A stretch of DNA of 42,673 bases from Psilocybe azurescens (taxonomy: Eukaryota > Basidiomycota > Agaricomycetes > Agaricales > Agrocybaceae): NCBI GenBank assembly GCA_023853785.1, contig JAJIRX010000893.1, positions 1 through 42,673 on the forward strand, read 5' to 3'. Numbering within the stretch: the first letter of the stretch is position 1; every line of letters begins with the position of its first letter. Made by a program: the position numbers and the translations under genes. Shown here piece after piece: positions 1-11,135 of the stretch. Below the pieces are notes generated by a model. That model saw only the letters and a program-made list of their open reading frames with translations. It ran no database searches and was not told where the DNA came from.

Positions 1-750
1 CCTGTTTTGCATGCGACAGCGCACCGTGCCCTCTCGGACGGCCGCCCTCCGTTTCGCATATGGTGCCCGTCCCTGCCCCCTTCGGATCGTCATCCCCCTT
101 CATTTTGCATGCGACAGCGTACCGTGCCCTCTCGGATGGCCGTCGCCCTCCGTTTCGCATGCGATACCACGTCCCTTCCCCCATCGGATCGTCACCCCCT
201 CCCCCGTTTTGCATGCGACAGCATCCCGTGCCCTCCGTTTCGCATACGGCACCCGTCCCTGCCCTGGATCGTCATCCCCCGCCGTTTCGCATGCGACAGC
301 ATCCCGTGCCCTCCGTTTCGCCAGGCACCCGTCCCTGCCCCCTTTGGATCGTCATCCCCGCCGTTTCGCATGCGACAGCGCACCGTGCCCTCTTGGACGG
401 CCGTCACCTCCGTTTCGCATATGGTGCCCATCCATCCCCCTTCGGATCGTCACCTGCCCCCATTTCACATGCGGCAGCCACCCCATGCCCTTTGACAGTG
501 CCATTGCCCTCAGTTTTGCATGTCCCACCCATCCTGTCCCATTTCATAGTGCCATTGCCTTCTGTTTTGCGTACTACACCCACCCTGTCCCCTTATGTAG
601 TGCCATTGCCTTCTGTTTTATATACTACATCCACCCTGTCCCCTTATGTAGTGCTGTTGCCTTCCGCTTTGCATACCACACCCACCCCATCCCCTTTTGT
701 AGTGCCATTGCCCTCTGTTTCACACCCACCCTGTCCAATTTCGTAGTGTA
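1..750. repeat. Minisatellite array, ~50-bp units
   Basis: Degenerate tandem repeats fill this stretch. From 1 to about 480 the word GCATGCGACAGC or a variant recurs at 9, 107, 211, 289, 368 and 467 (spacings 98, 104, 78, 79 and 99 bp). Each unit splits into sub-units that begin GTTTYGCAT. From about 497 to 745 the word AGTGCCATTGCC or a variant recurs at 497, 548, 599, 650 and 701, an exact 51-bp period. The two halves share the GTTTTGCAT and TGTCC skeleton, so they look like one family at different stages of homogenisation. Long ORFs cross the array on both strands, but they follow from its composition and I do not call a gene. The array runs off the left edge. Confidence 0.9.
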
Positions 751-997
751 GTTACTTTCCTATACATACATGTTGTAGTTAGCTTTGTTATCTACTATTT
801 TCAAGCTCTCAGAATGTCTGGTTTAGCATAAAACAGAAATTTTCGTCAGGTTGGACTTAGAATATTTTTGAGAACAGCAGTTTCCGGTGAGAAAGGGCTT
901 ATGTAATGTCTGCCCAACTTGACAAGTTGCATGATCTGTTATCTCTTCCTTCATCCACCACCATCTAAGCTCATCCTAGTGACCTAGCCTCCTTACT
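751..997. other. Upstream region of the 998 gene, no gene seen
   Basis: AT-rich single-copy-looking sequence between the minisatellite and the ATG at 998. A short inverted pair (CAACTTGACAAGTTG) lies near 915. I see no convincing TATA box and no ORF. Confidence 0.5.
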
Positions 998-3598
998 ATG
1001 CCTCCCAAAGCTTCCAAGAACACTGCTACTGTCCCTAACTCCCCTCCCAAGACTCGTAGAAGCACCAGAAAGCGGGCCAGGGCTGCATCTGCTGTTGATG
1101 CCTCTGCTGCACCACCTGCCAAGAAGGTTGCTGTTGGGGATGAAGAAGAGGAGACTGATGGTGTGATTGGTGAAGGTGAATCTGTTGGTATCAAGGGCAA
1201 GCCAGTCAAGCAAAACAAGTAAGAAAAATAAAATATTCCTGAATTTGCTGCTAAAATAAATTTGTTGACAGGAAACGTGCAGCAAAAAGGGAATGTGTAT
1301 GTATTTTTCAACTGGTAAATGCATGGATTATGATCTCATGTCTATGGGTGTCTCTATACGTCATGACCTGTAGAGGTCTGCCAGTATGGCCTAATCCATG
1401 CATTTTTCTACTTCTTTTGTTTTCTAAATTAATATAGCTGTGTACTCAAATATATTCTTATTATTAGGAAATCTAGTGGCAAACCTGCCAAGGCTGCAGC
1501 TGAAAAAGCAACAGGACATCTTACTCTGTAAGAATATTTCCTATTTTATTATTTTTAGTTACTTATCAATTTCATCTAGGACGGAGAGTGTTCTTAAGGA
1601 TAGCGGGGTTGCAAAGGCTCCACCTCCTAAGCCTGTTAAAGAGGCAATTCTAGCATCTTCTGTAGCTGCCAATCTCACTCTGTAGGAATTTTTCATTGTG
1701 ATATCATTTTTAATTATTTATCAGTTTATTCCCATGTCATTCAGGACTGAGGACACTACTGTCCGAAAGCCTTTCACTCGTCAGCGTGTCTCTGAAGTTC
1801 AGGAAGAAGAGGTGGAGAGTGAGGATGCGGAGGAGGAGCCAGATAAGGTGAATGAGAAAGACAAGAGCAAGGGTAAAGCCAGAGCTATCAGTGATGGTGA
1901 GAATGAGACTGAGAGTGGAAGTGACAGTGGAGATGATGGTCAGATCCAGGGTGAAGCTCAGGCTGAAAGTGGTAGTGGAGAGGATAGCAGCAAGGATGGA
2001 GAAGGTTTGGAGCAGGCTGTGGCTGAGGGCAAGGGTGAGGGTGAGGGTGAGGGTGAGGGTGAGGTGAGGGTGAGGGTGAGAGTGAGAGTAAGGACGAGGT
2101 TGAGCATGAGCATGAGGTTGAGGTTAAGGGCAAAGATTCAGGTGAAAGCGAGATTGAGAGCAAGGATGGACAAGTTTCCAGTGATGTGGAAATGCATGGA
2201 GTTGATGCTCTTCCTGCTGCTCGGATTTCAACTGCTGCAATGGCAAATACAATTGAGGAGACAGAACCTGAGGGTGAGTAAACTGATATAAGTCAAAATT
2301 GATTTCCTTATTTATCTGTCAATTTTAGCCCTGCATGTCAGTCTTGACCAGCTCCAAGGTGCCAGCAAAATTATTGGTATGTTTATCACTATATTAATTT
2401 ATTTTAATTAAAACTTTTGCTTTGAGGTGGTTTTGCACGTGGTAACGCTATAGGGAATACCTATGAGTTTGGTGATGATCCTGTGGCCAAGCTGCCCGCT
2501 TTGCCTCAGAAAGGCCAGGTCATGATCTTCATTTCAAGTGAAAACCCTGCCTTTGTTGTGCCAACCCAGACACCTCCAAATTTTCAAAGGATTATGCCCA
2601 TCTATCACATGTCTAAGCCTCTTTTTGAGGCTCTGGCCAAGAAATTGCCTACCATCAAGAACTCCGGTATGTCATATTTATCTTAATTGGTAAATCTATG
2701 CTTACATTCTCAAAGAATATATTATATTTGTTCATAACATTGTCTGGGATCTTTTGGGCCCATTTGAGGAGATTACCTCAGCTGATGGAGACGAAGAAAT
2801 TACCTGGCAAGTAGAAAATGACAAGCCAGTCCTTCATGTTCTTTTGGTATGTTTACCTTTATTTTCTTATCCAAATATTGATTTTAATGACATTACCCAC
2901 AGAGCAACTTCAGTTTGCCAACTGCCTCATCCAGTGTCATTAGCCTCTCAGCTGCTGGCATGTTATCTACAAATGCAGGGCTTGTAGTTGCCAACGCAAG
3001 TCAGTTTGTTGCACCTGTTGCTCTGGTCCAGTCTCATGGCCCAGTCAAGATGGCCTTGACCACTGAGCAAATTCAGATGGCCAATGCACTCGATGTCCCT
3101 CCTGAGATGTACCGTACTGGTAATGCTGGGACACTCCAGGAAAACTATGCCCGCTATCTTTGCTTCCTCGAGACTGAGGCCAGATTTGCCCAACTTTGGA
3201 AGGATGGAACTTGGCCAGTCATACTCACGAAAGCCTAGTGGAACAGATATTCAGCGTCTATTTGTTGGCAGATCCAGCTGGCATGACTCTTGGTCCAAGA
3301 CCTTTCCGCTCTTAAACAAGCATCCAGAAATGCAGAAATGGCTTCAGGATGACCCAGACCGCCTCAGTGATGTGGAATTGTGGGGTTCCAACCTCAAGAC
3401 TTATCATTTCCCAGAGTTGATCACATGGGTGCAAAGGGAGGTTTGCTGAAGAAGACAAAGAAAGCAGTGATGAAAGTGGCATCTGAACCTGCAAGCATGC
3501 CAGCAGCCAGCACATCCAAGCAGATGACATCATCTAAGAAGGGAGCAGCAGTCAAGAAGTCAACCTCTGCTAAAGCAGGAAATTCTGGGCGCAAGTAG
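998..3598 (+). pseudogene. Intron-rich nuclear-type protein of unknown function, probable transposon-associated gene, frame-broken
   Basis: Start ATG 998 opens a basic N-terminus with short Lys/Arg clusters. Exons I can phase: 998-1218, 1468-1527, 1580-1681, 1745-2273, 2329-2376, 2427-2666, 2716-2846 (less certain) and 2903-3598. The middle is Ser/Glu/Asp-rich and contains a GGGTGA microsatellite. The C-terminal half is globular (Trp-rich, around 3180-3430) and ends in a Lys-rich tail. Frame breaks lie at about 2061-2067 (microsatellite slip), 3229-3235 and 3432-3438. Translation across these breaks gives a continuous protein, so the copy is recently damaged or mis-assembled. Exons 3 and 4 begin alike (LTES and LTED after similar introns), which suggests exon duplication. 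I do not recognise a domain. Its position just upstream of a KDZ protein suggests a helper or passenger gene; that is inference. Confidence 0.55.
2031..2085 (+). repeat. GGGTGA hexanucleotide microsatellite inside the coding region
   Basis: About eight consecutive GGGTGA-type units code for alternating Gly and Glu. One unit near 2061-2067 reads GAGGTGAGGG, one G short, which throws the downstream acidic segment out of frame. Confidence 0.85.
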
Positions 3599-3823
3599 TA
3601 AGTATACTGACCATGGAAGCTTGCCCAAATGTATCACCACCCTCTCATATCTCATGTGTTTTTTTGTACTTGTAGTATCGAAATTCTATCACCACTGTTG
3701 CTCTGTTTTTGTCTGGATGGTCTTTTCAGCAATTTGGGGACCCTGATTTATCTGCTTGCTTGTACTGCATTGAGATCACAGTTATCTCTGGCATTCTTGG
3801 TGTTACTGTTGATTCCACATGTC

Positions 3824-5976
3824 ATGGCAAGCACCCAGTCTGCTCCTTTTCCTGACATGGTTTTCAAAGACTTCAGTGACTTTATCATCGACAATTTTGG
3901 TCAGAAAATATCACTTCCAACTGTTATCACAGTTTTACTGTCCATGACCAACAACACAGAGCTACTCTCTTTGCATTTTAAACAGGATGCAGGATGTAGG
4001 GCAACATCATGGATTAAATGTTTGGCCCGTGCAATTATTGCAAAACTTGGGCCTGATAATGCAGTTACTCTATTCTCAGAGTCTGAATTATCTTTGATTG
4101 AGACTGCAACCACCAGGAATCAAGATGTTACACTTTTGTCAGTGAAACTGAGCAAATTTTCACCAGTTTTGGGCCTCTACCCATATAATCAAAGACAGAA
4201 ATTCACAGGTACCTTGCAACGTACATCACATAATTCTATCCAACCAGCCCTTCTTATTTGCCCAAACTCATCTGTCTGTTTAACATCAGATTGCAATCGG
4301 TGTTCTTTAACACAAAATACCCGACCTCGGGATATTCCAACTGTGACTTTAATCAAAGGCATAGATGTATTTCAGAATGTCCAGTTGCTCTCTGGATTTT
4401 GCAGTAACTGCAAGACTATTTATTATGCAGATCATGAACGTACACCTGCAACAGATAATACAGAAGCTATGCAATTCTTTCTGAACTCTGCAGTTTATCT
4501 TAAGGTTGGACGGGAACCTTTGGGTAGATCGCAAGTTTTCAGCAGCAGTATTGAGTGGAATATATCATCTCCATGCATCTACATCTGGTTGGGCCAATTT
4601 TTCAATGACACCTATGGCACTGACTGTGTCACACTTTCCCGTCGCCAAGTTCAGGCTGCTTTTGTACATGAATCTATCCGGCAAGCTTCTGAGATGTCTG
4701 GAATAGATTTTATTATCCGAGATGTGGCGTCAATAGATGAAGTGACAGAAGAAGCCTTTACTGTTTTGGGTCATGAGGGTCTCATTCAGCCAGCAAAGGG
4801 TCATGCCTGTGCTGAGTGCTCCCAACCCTACCGAGCAACATCAGATATAATTTCAACCCCTAATGACTCTTCTGCTGTTCTTGGTGTTGACCCTGTGGTA
4901 GCATCTACAGTAGTGCAATCAGGTTCTAATAATCCTGCTGCTCAGAACTCAGTTCAGATGCAGAATGTAACAATGCGGGTAATTGATGGAATGGTTAATG
5001 GCACAAAGGTATTTTTTAAATTCTGATCCATAATAGTAAGATTTAACATTATTATCTAGCATTGTGCATATGATGGTTGCACATCTGATTTAGCAAATTA
5101 CCGAGGAGGTGCCTTTTGTCAAGTGCATGAACATGAATTTGGCAATCGATGCCGTGTTAGAGATTGTACAGGCACTTCAATTCCTTCTACCATGGCTTGT
5201 GAAGCTCATCAAAATGTTTGGAATAAATACAAGCTTGATCACTCTGCTGAAGGGTTATCAGGCTCAAAGAGAATGTTGAACCGTCAGCAAGAAAATTTAG
5301 AGTGGAATCCAAAACATGAGCATGAATATCAGCCACATGACCAGCCACCTGCAGAACTTAAAAAATAAAACACTATTTTGGTCCTGCAACTTTTTATTGT
5401 GTTGAAACAATCTGTTTCCCATGTGGTGTTGTTGAGGCATGGGCAAAATTTGCAAGATCAGAGTCAGATCCAAATATCCTGGCTTTTATAAACAAAGTTT
5501 ATCCAACAAAGGAATCACGCCCTGACTATATCTGCATTGACAAAGCATGTACAGTGCTTAAACATATTGCTGCACAAGGTCACTGGGATGAATGGTCACA
5601 AACAACACGATTTATAGTTGACAGTTATCATTACCAGAATCATCGCAAAACAGATATTCTTTGTCGAACTTGGTGTAATCCAGCTCCCACAGATGGGTCA
5701 GCTCCAAATTTAGTCATAACAGCAACAGCTTCTGATGGGACCACATATCAAAAACGGGCATTTAATACTCAGGTAAAATTCTTTCTAGTCATTGTAATTA
5801 TTTATGTACTGATAGTATAACTGAAATAGGCCTGTGAGCAACTCAATGCATGGCTTGGTGGTTTTGACTCCATTCTCAAGAGAATGACACCTCAAAACTA
5901 TAACTGGTTTATACATACCATGCTTTCTTATCACACAAGGAAGGTTCTCCAACGACAAGCTAAAAAAGAGGAGTGA
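3824..5976 (+). CDS. KDZ-class transposon protein with CxC cysteine clusters
   Basis: Start ATG 3824 gives a folded N-terminus. Exons: 3824-5008, 5060-5772 and 5830-5976, with phase-0 GT-AG junctions. Cys pairs appear from about residue 145 (CPNSSVC, CNRC), about 190 (CSNC) and about 328 (CAEC). Exon 2 opens with a second cluster (HCAYDGC, FCQVH, CRVRDC). These match the CxC5-like and CxC6-like clusters that accompany Kyakuja-Dileera-Zisupton (KDZ) transposases in basidiomycetes. The C-terminal part (YICIDKAC, VDSYHYQNH, CRTWCNP, ACEQLNAWL) matches the conserved core of KDZ transposases with its RNase-H-like fold. There is one frame break in an A6 run at 5360-5365, giving a premature stop at 5366. 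No TET/JBP dioxygenase gene, a common KDZ companion, is visible nearby. Family call is firm; activity of this copy is doubtful. Confidence 0.8.
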
Positions 5977-6147
5977 CAGTCACTGATCAGCTGGAAGCAG
6001 ATGGCAATGATGATGATGACTAGGCTAAATAAATGGCATATAAAGATATAACATGTATATGTAGACTATGGTAGATAGCAGTTGAAAACCTCTCTGGATA
6101 TGGTAATTGGATTTCTTCAATAAAGTCTGCAATTAAACCAATAACAG

Positions 6148-6480
6148 TCCAGTGGAGTCCAGTGGACATCCAGTGGATATCCACTGGACTCCACTGGACA
6201 GAGCACTCTTGGATCTGGTCTAATTAAGTGCTGAGAGTCCGGTGGAAGTCCATTGGAAGTCCATTGGAAGTCCAACGGACTGGACAGTCCGGCCAGTCCA
6301 CCTGTTTTCTGTCTTGAAGTGACTTGACCAGAATTTGACCGAATTTGGCCGGACTCTGACTGGACTGGTACCGGAATTTTTTTCAAGTCCAACGGAATCC
6401 GTTGGGCGTCCAATAGACTGTCCAGCCAGATTCATCGGAATTGGCTGGGTCCGGTGAAAGTCCGTTGGAGTCCAACGGAA
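6148..6480. repeat. Array of short palindromic words TCCNNNGGA
   Basis: At least twelve copies of the 9-mer TCCNNNGGA occur here: TCCAGTGGA and TCCACTGGA in the first 50 bp, then TCCATTGGA, TCCGGTGGA, TCCAACGGA and TCCGTTGGA. The first 50 bp fold as a near-perfect inverted repeat centred on GGATATCC near 6177. Such dense subterminal repeats are typical of DNA-transposon ends, so this may be the 3' end of the KDZ element. Confidence 0.7.
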
Positions 6481-6654
6481 TATGGGGGCACTGTAAAGTA
6501 CACATAGAAAGCAGAGTTCATCAGAGCGTCGATGATGTATCAATGATGTGAAAGATGACAAAGAAAAGGAAAAGAAAAAGAAAAGAAAAGAGAAAAGAAA
6601 AAGAAAAAAGACTTGTCGTAACACTTACCTGTTTCAGCGAGGCCAGCTGCTCAT

Positions 6655-7910
6655 ATTAATCCAAAATCTTTCCTGGGCACTGCCCTGAAAAGTGTGAAGA
6701 AACCTAAGGGCAAATCCAAGAAAACTAAACATGAACCCAGTAGTTCTTCAAGTTCCCCAAGCTCTGAAAATAGCTCTGAATCTTCGGAAAGCTCTTCATC
6801 TAATTCAAGTGATACCTCTGAAAGTTCTGAGTCCAGCCCTTCCTCGGTGTCCACTGAGTCAAGTGATTCTTCTGAAGACCCGCATCATAGATCGGGTAGG
6901 CAAAAGTGGCATACCAAGCACCACAAAACAAAGCCCACATCAGGAGGTGGAAAAGCTTTCAAACCAAATGTGTATGATGGTCGGGCTGACCCCTGAGCTT
7001 ACCATCGATTTGTAAAAGAAAGTAATGCTTACCTGGAAGATAGTGGATTCAGAAAGAAGCAAAGAATACTTGCCCTGTCATACTTTATGGAGGGCAAAGC
7101 ATATGACTATTATCTACAGAAAGCAGCTATACATGAAGAAACCATGTCATTATCCACTTTCTATGAAGAATTATTTAACTACTGTTTTCCTTTTGATTAT
7201 AGACAAATAATAAGAAAAAAATTGAACATGCTACTCAAGGAACTTGACAAGTTAGTGAATATGTTTATTACCTAGAAGAACAATACAACTTACTTGGGTC
7301 ACTGACTGAGAGTGATCTTGTGAGCTGCTTTTGAACGGAGCTTCCAAGTCCATCCAACATGGACTCTGGTGTGATGGGCTACACCCTGACTCATCCACAT
7401 GGGACGAGGTTGTAAGGCCATCTGAAATTATTGAGATTTCCAAAAACATGAGCCGTCATAACAAGGACCGACTCGCAGCCCCACATGATCGCAAAAGGCA
7501 GCTAGAAAATAAGCACCAAGATAAATCACGATCTCGACATAGTGGCAGTTCAAAGACATACCAATCAGATCGCCAAAATGGCAATAAAACCCACTATGAT
7601 TGACCAAAAGGAATTTTAATCAGCGTAATAATCATCCTGGGAATGGTAAAGAAAATACTAGCCAGGAGACCAGGGTGGAATTATCTGAAAAAGAGAAAGC
7701 TGAAAGATATGCATCAGGGCAATGTTACAAGTGTGGTGAACAGGGACACATAGCCCGAAACTGTCCCTGATTAAATAAAGTAAAACATACTGGAAACAAA
7801 CCTCCAGGAATGTCCACATTTAATCTAGAACCTGTGCAGGAAAGTGAAATGAAGTCTGAGTCCTCAGAAGACTTTGTGAAAATTCTAGAAGACTTACCTT
7901 TAGGCTAGCA
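6655..7910 (+). pseudogene. Gag polyprotein remnant with CCHC zinc knuckle
   Basis: A Lys-rich start followed by a long Ser/Glu run (6730-6890) leads into a capsid-like segment (around 6960-7260: Phe/Tyr-rich helices such as AYHRFVKESNAYL). Near the end is a retroviral-type zinc knuckle, CYKCGEQGHIARNC at 7723-7764 (C-x2-C-x4-H-x4-C), which binds RNA in Gag proteins. The frame is broken: DP-stop-A at about 6993 is probably TGG changed to TGA, there is a shift near 7255, and further breaks lie near 7330 and 7600. A stop follows the knuckle directly (near 7769). Not functional as it stands. Confidence 0.8.
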
Positions 7911-7914
7911 ATAA

Positions 7915-9480
7915 GCTTTAACTATGAGGACCCACCATGGATTAATGAAATTCTGCGTTATCCCTGTGAAACATTAGGAGACATGTTCGCAATGAATGCC
8001 GCTTACCTGCTAAAAACATCAGGTCCATACCCGGGTGATGAATACTACCCCAAGAACGGGTTATTGCAAGGGTATTGGGACAATGGACAATTCACTGTGA
8101 ACAAATCATACAATCACAAAGGTTTGTATCATATTAAGGATGAACTTACCCACTTTTGAGTAAATATATCCAAGAAACTACTAGAAAACTCGAAATTTGA
8201 CATTCCCGGATGGTACTCCAAGCGGAGGGAGAAAGCTCTCAGCCTCAAGCACACCAAGCAAAGATGGCATCCATTTGGACAGCCATTCACAGAAATCCCT
8301 GCTTACTTATTATGTGATGGTATTCAAACCAATTACCCGAGCATCAATCCCGAAACTCAGGATGACACCTGTTTCTCAATCTATCCTGTAGATGATACCA
8401 ATCTTTACTGCATTGAAGACATGGACTTAAATTTAAAAACTTACATCCGTAAGCCATTACTTGAGAATCCCGAAACAGACCTAGTCAACTGGTACACAAA
8501 GAGACTTGAACAATATCAATTATACAACCAAAATTATACAAAACACTTACTATGGTTGTGTAATACCATGGAAATGAAAACTCATGAAGAAACATCCCCC
8601 GAGGACAATGAAGAACATATCACGAGGGTTGTTGAATAATCCTAATGGATATTCACATCCCTATGACATCCTTGAAATTCAGCTGCACAGAATTATGAAC
8701 AGATGCACACCATACCTGGGGCGATGACACAGAGCCCTGGACTGAAAGCACATCTAGATTTGCTATACAGAAAGATGGATGTGATAGGTTTGTAATTATT
8801 GATAAGAAAACCAATCTAGAAACCAACCTACATATGATTCGTTTTTGGCATGACATGTTTTCAGTGGGCCACTGGTATGCACTCCAATGTGCAATTGCGC
8901 TGGACAAAATTGCACCATGTGAAGTGGCCAATGACTGGCTTTGCTCAAAGATTATTCATGAAACTATAATAGGAAAACTGTTAGAAAACTACGCTGAAAT
9001 AATATTAAGCACTCACCTGTTGCCTGAGGACAATGAAATCACAGAAAACCCTTTATTTCGAGTACAAAAAATGAAGATAATCCTAGAGTGTTAGAAATAC
9101 ATAACTTGGGACAAGAAATTGAGACCACGATTACCATGTTCCGATCTAGAGAACCCAAATTTCAATTTGATACAATGGTACGAAGGTCACGAAGGTCAAA
9201 TTGCTACATATGAGCTGAGACAGTTAGAAATGCTTGCAATGACCCAAATCATTGATACAAGCACCTCAGAAGGAGTCTGGGCTAGAATCAAAGAATTAGT
9301 CAATTGTCTCATGAGAACCAAACAGTCAAACAGCGAAAATAATGTAGATTACAACGCTGAGACTGTGTCTCATCATGATTATCTACATCTGTGCGGTGTC
9401 CAGGTTGATAGAAAATCATATGCTGGCCTGCAAAGAAATGCTGCGGCCACAAAAGATAAGCGCCGATACTTGCCAAAACC
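7915..9480 (+). pseudogene. Gag-Pol linker region, family-specific, unknown function
   Basis: About 500 codons of readable but interrupted protein lie between the knuckle and the protease. Examples are the segments at 7937-8155, 8200-8636 and 8660-9094, each ended by a stop or shift. They are rich in Trp, Tyr, Asn and Glu and show no motif I know. Because the strand and reading continue towards the protease, I take this as an inner part of the polyprotein, not a separate gene. Confidence 0.5.
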
Positions 9481-9481
9481 A

Positions 9482-9919
9482 GTAATTGTGAAACTCAAGA
9501 TCAATGATCAGCCAGTTAGGGCCCTAATTGACTCTGGTTCCTTGGGAGATTTCATGTCTACCACACTTGCTGATCAGTTAAAAGTTAGACAAGATAAGTT
9601 CGAACAGCCCATAATGTTGCAACTTGCCGTTCAAGGGTTGAGATCTAAAGTAAACACGTCAACAATGGTTCAATTTGAATATCAAAATATCAAGACAACA
9701 CAAACCTTTGACATTGCAAATATAAGCCACTATGACTTAATATTAGGCACACCTTTCCTATACCAGCACTCTGTGTGTATCAGGCTAAACCCAGCCCGTG
9801 TTATCATTGGCAGTAATGAACCCCTACCTATGAAACAGGGTTTGGACACCAAGCCAATGGTGCATGCCATATCACGCAGGCACGATGAAATAGATGCAGC
9901 GCGTGATCTGCTTCGGTAG
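9482..9919 (+). pseudogene. Retropepsin-like aspartic protease domain
   Basis: The reading frame at 9119-9919 contains ALIDSGSLGDFM with the catalytic DSG at 9530-9538. It is preceded by a beta-strand-like VIVKLKINDQPV and followed by a flap-like segment and YDLILGTPFL, the usual ILG near the end of the fold. In Ty3/Gypsy elements this dimeric protease cuts the Gag-Pol polyprotein. The active-site triplet is intact, but the frame stops at 9919 before the reverse transcriptase. Confidence 0.85.
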
Positions 9920-10109
9920 ATACGCTGAGCCACTATGTAAAGACATTAGTGAAACGGAGTTGCCGCCACTACGAGCAATAAATCATACCAGAGCGCTGAT
10001 AGATGAAAATAAAACATATTCCTGGCATCCCTCACAATGCCCAGAAGCTTTCCGTGCTCAATGAGCAGAAAAGCGAGATGCCTATCTCAAATCAGGACAA
10101 TGGAAAATA

Positions 10110-10760
10110 ACATTGTCTGGAAACACTGTACCTATGCTCTTTATCCCAAAACCTCGCAAGGCGAATGAACCACCTGAGTTGAGAACAGTCTTTGATCTAT
10201 GTGAACGCAACAAAAATATGCATAAACTCACCTTGCCAGTGCCAGACATTGAAGGTATACTTTGTCACGTAGCACGACATCAATTCAAATCATCTCTCGA
10301 CGGTAAATCTGCATATGAACAGATTAGAATAGATCCTTTACATGTTAATAGAACTGGTGTAACTACACCTGATGGCAACATGATCAGTTTAGTTGTACAG
10401 AAAGGGGACTGCAACGCCCCAGCAACATACCAGACATTAATGAATCATTTGTTTTCACCCGTATATTGGGGCGATTCATGGACGTTTATCTGGACGGCAT
10501 CCTGATATACTCAAATTTGCTAGAAGACCATGTTAAACATGTTAAAATCATGATAGACATTCTAAAAAGAGAAAAACTATACCTAAGTAAATCAAAACTG
10601 CACTTCCTTGAAACCAAACTGAAGGTGCTGGGACGGCGTCATTGACGAACATGGAATCAGAATGGATAATGACAAAGTTGATTTGGTCATGAGCTGGAAA
10701 GTGCCTATAAACAGAGATCTTCTGTGAGGCTTCCTGGGAGCAGTCGGGTACCTAGCGGAC
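10110..10760 (+). pseudogene. Reverse transcriptase domain with altered catalytic motif
   Basis: 10113-10505 carries the finger/palm segment (FIPKPRKANEPPELRTVFD, then SSLDGKSAYEQIRIDP, the first catalytic Asp). A frameshift near 10470-10480 moves the palm core to another frame. There FMDVYLDGILIYS is read at 10478-10512, with the Y-x-D-D box at 10487-10498 as YLDG. The second Asp of the box is Gly (GAC to GGC), which should abolish polymerase activity. The thumb follows (ILKREKLYLSKSKLHFL). Dead domain. Confidence 0.85.
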
Positions 10761-10889
10761 AATGTTACTGGTGTTAGAATACCAATGGGAGTCCTCAGTG
10801 CACTCACCAGGGATACTGTCCCATTCTGTTAGACATTCACCGAACAACGAGCATTTGAGGATGTCAAACGACTGCGTCAGTGGTGCAAG

Positions 10890-11135
10890 AGGCCATCACA
10901 GAATCCCTCTCAATTATGCGGGAGGGGCGCGCCCGACCATCTGGATGGTCACTGACAGATGCGCCACAAGAATTTCTGGCCTCGTCAGTCAAGGAGACAA
11001 CTGGAAGACAGCAAAAATTGCTGCATTCTACTCAGCCAAGCTGAATTCTGTGCAGCAAAACTACCCCACTCACGAAATTGAAATGTTTGCGGGAATTGAG
11101 ACGATGCTTAGGCATCATGATATTCTGCAGGGTGT
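10890..11135 (+). pseudogene. RNase H domain, truncated
   Basis: The segment IWMVTDRCATRISGLVSQGD, then AKIAAFYSAKLNSVQQNYPTHEIEM and a His-rich RHHDILQG end, matches the RNase H that follows RT in Ty3/Gypsy elements. The Asp of VTD and the Glu of HEIEM are kept. Directly after DILQG the text jumps into the integrase zinc-binding part, so the domain's end and the RT-integrase linker are deleted. Confidence 0.8.

Noticed and set aside
11..751. 246-codon open frame over the minisatellite
   Set aside because: It is a by-product of a 51-bp (17-codon) repeat period and C-rich composition; several frames are open at once, and it ends just after the array.
2031..2085. GGGTGA tract as interstitial telomere repeat
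   Set aside because: Fungal telomeres are usually TTAGGG; this unit differs and lies in a coding frame.
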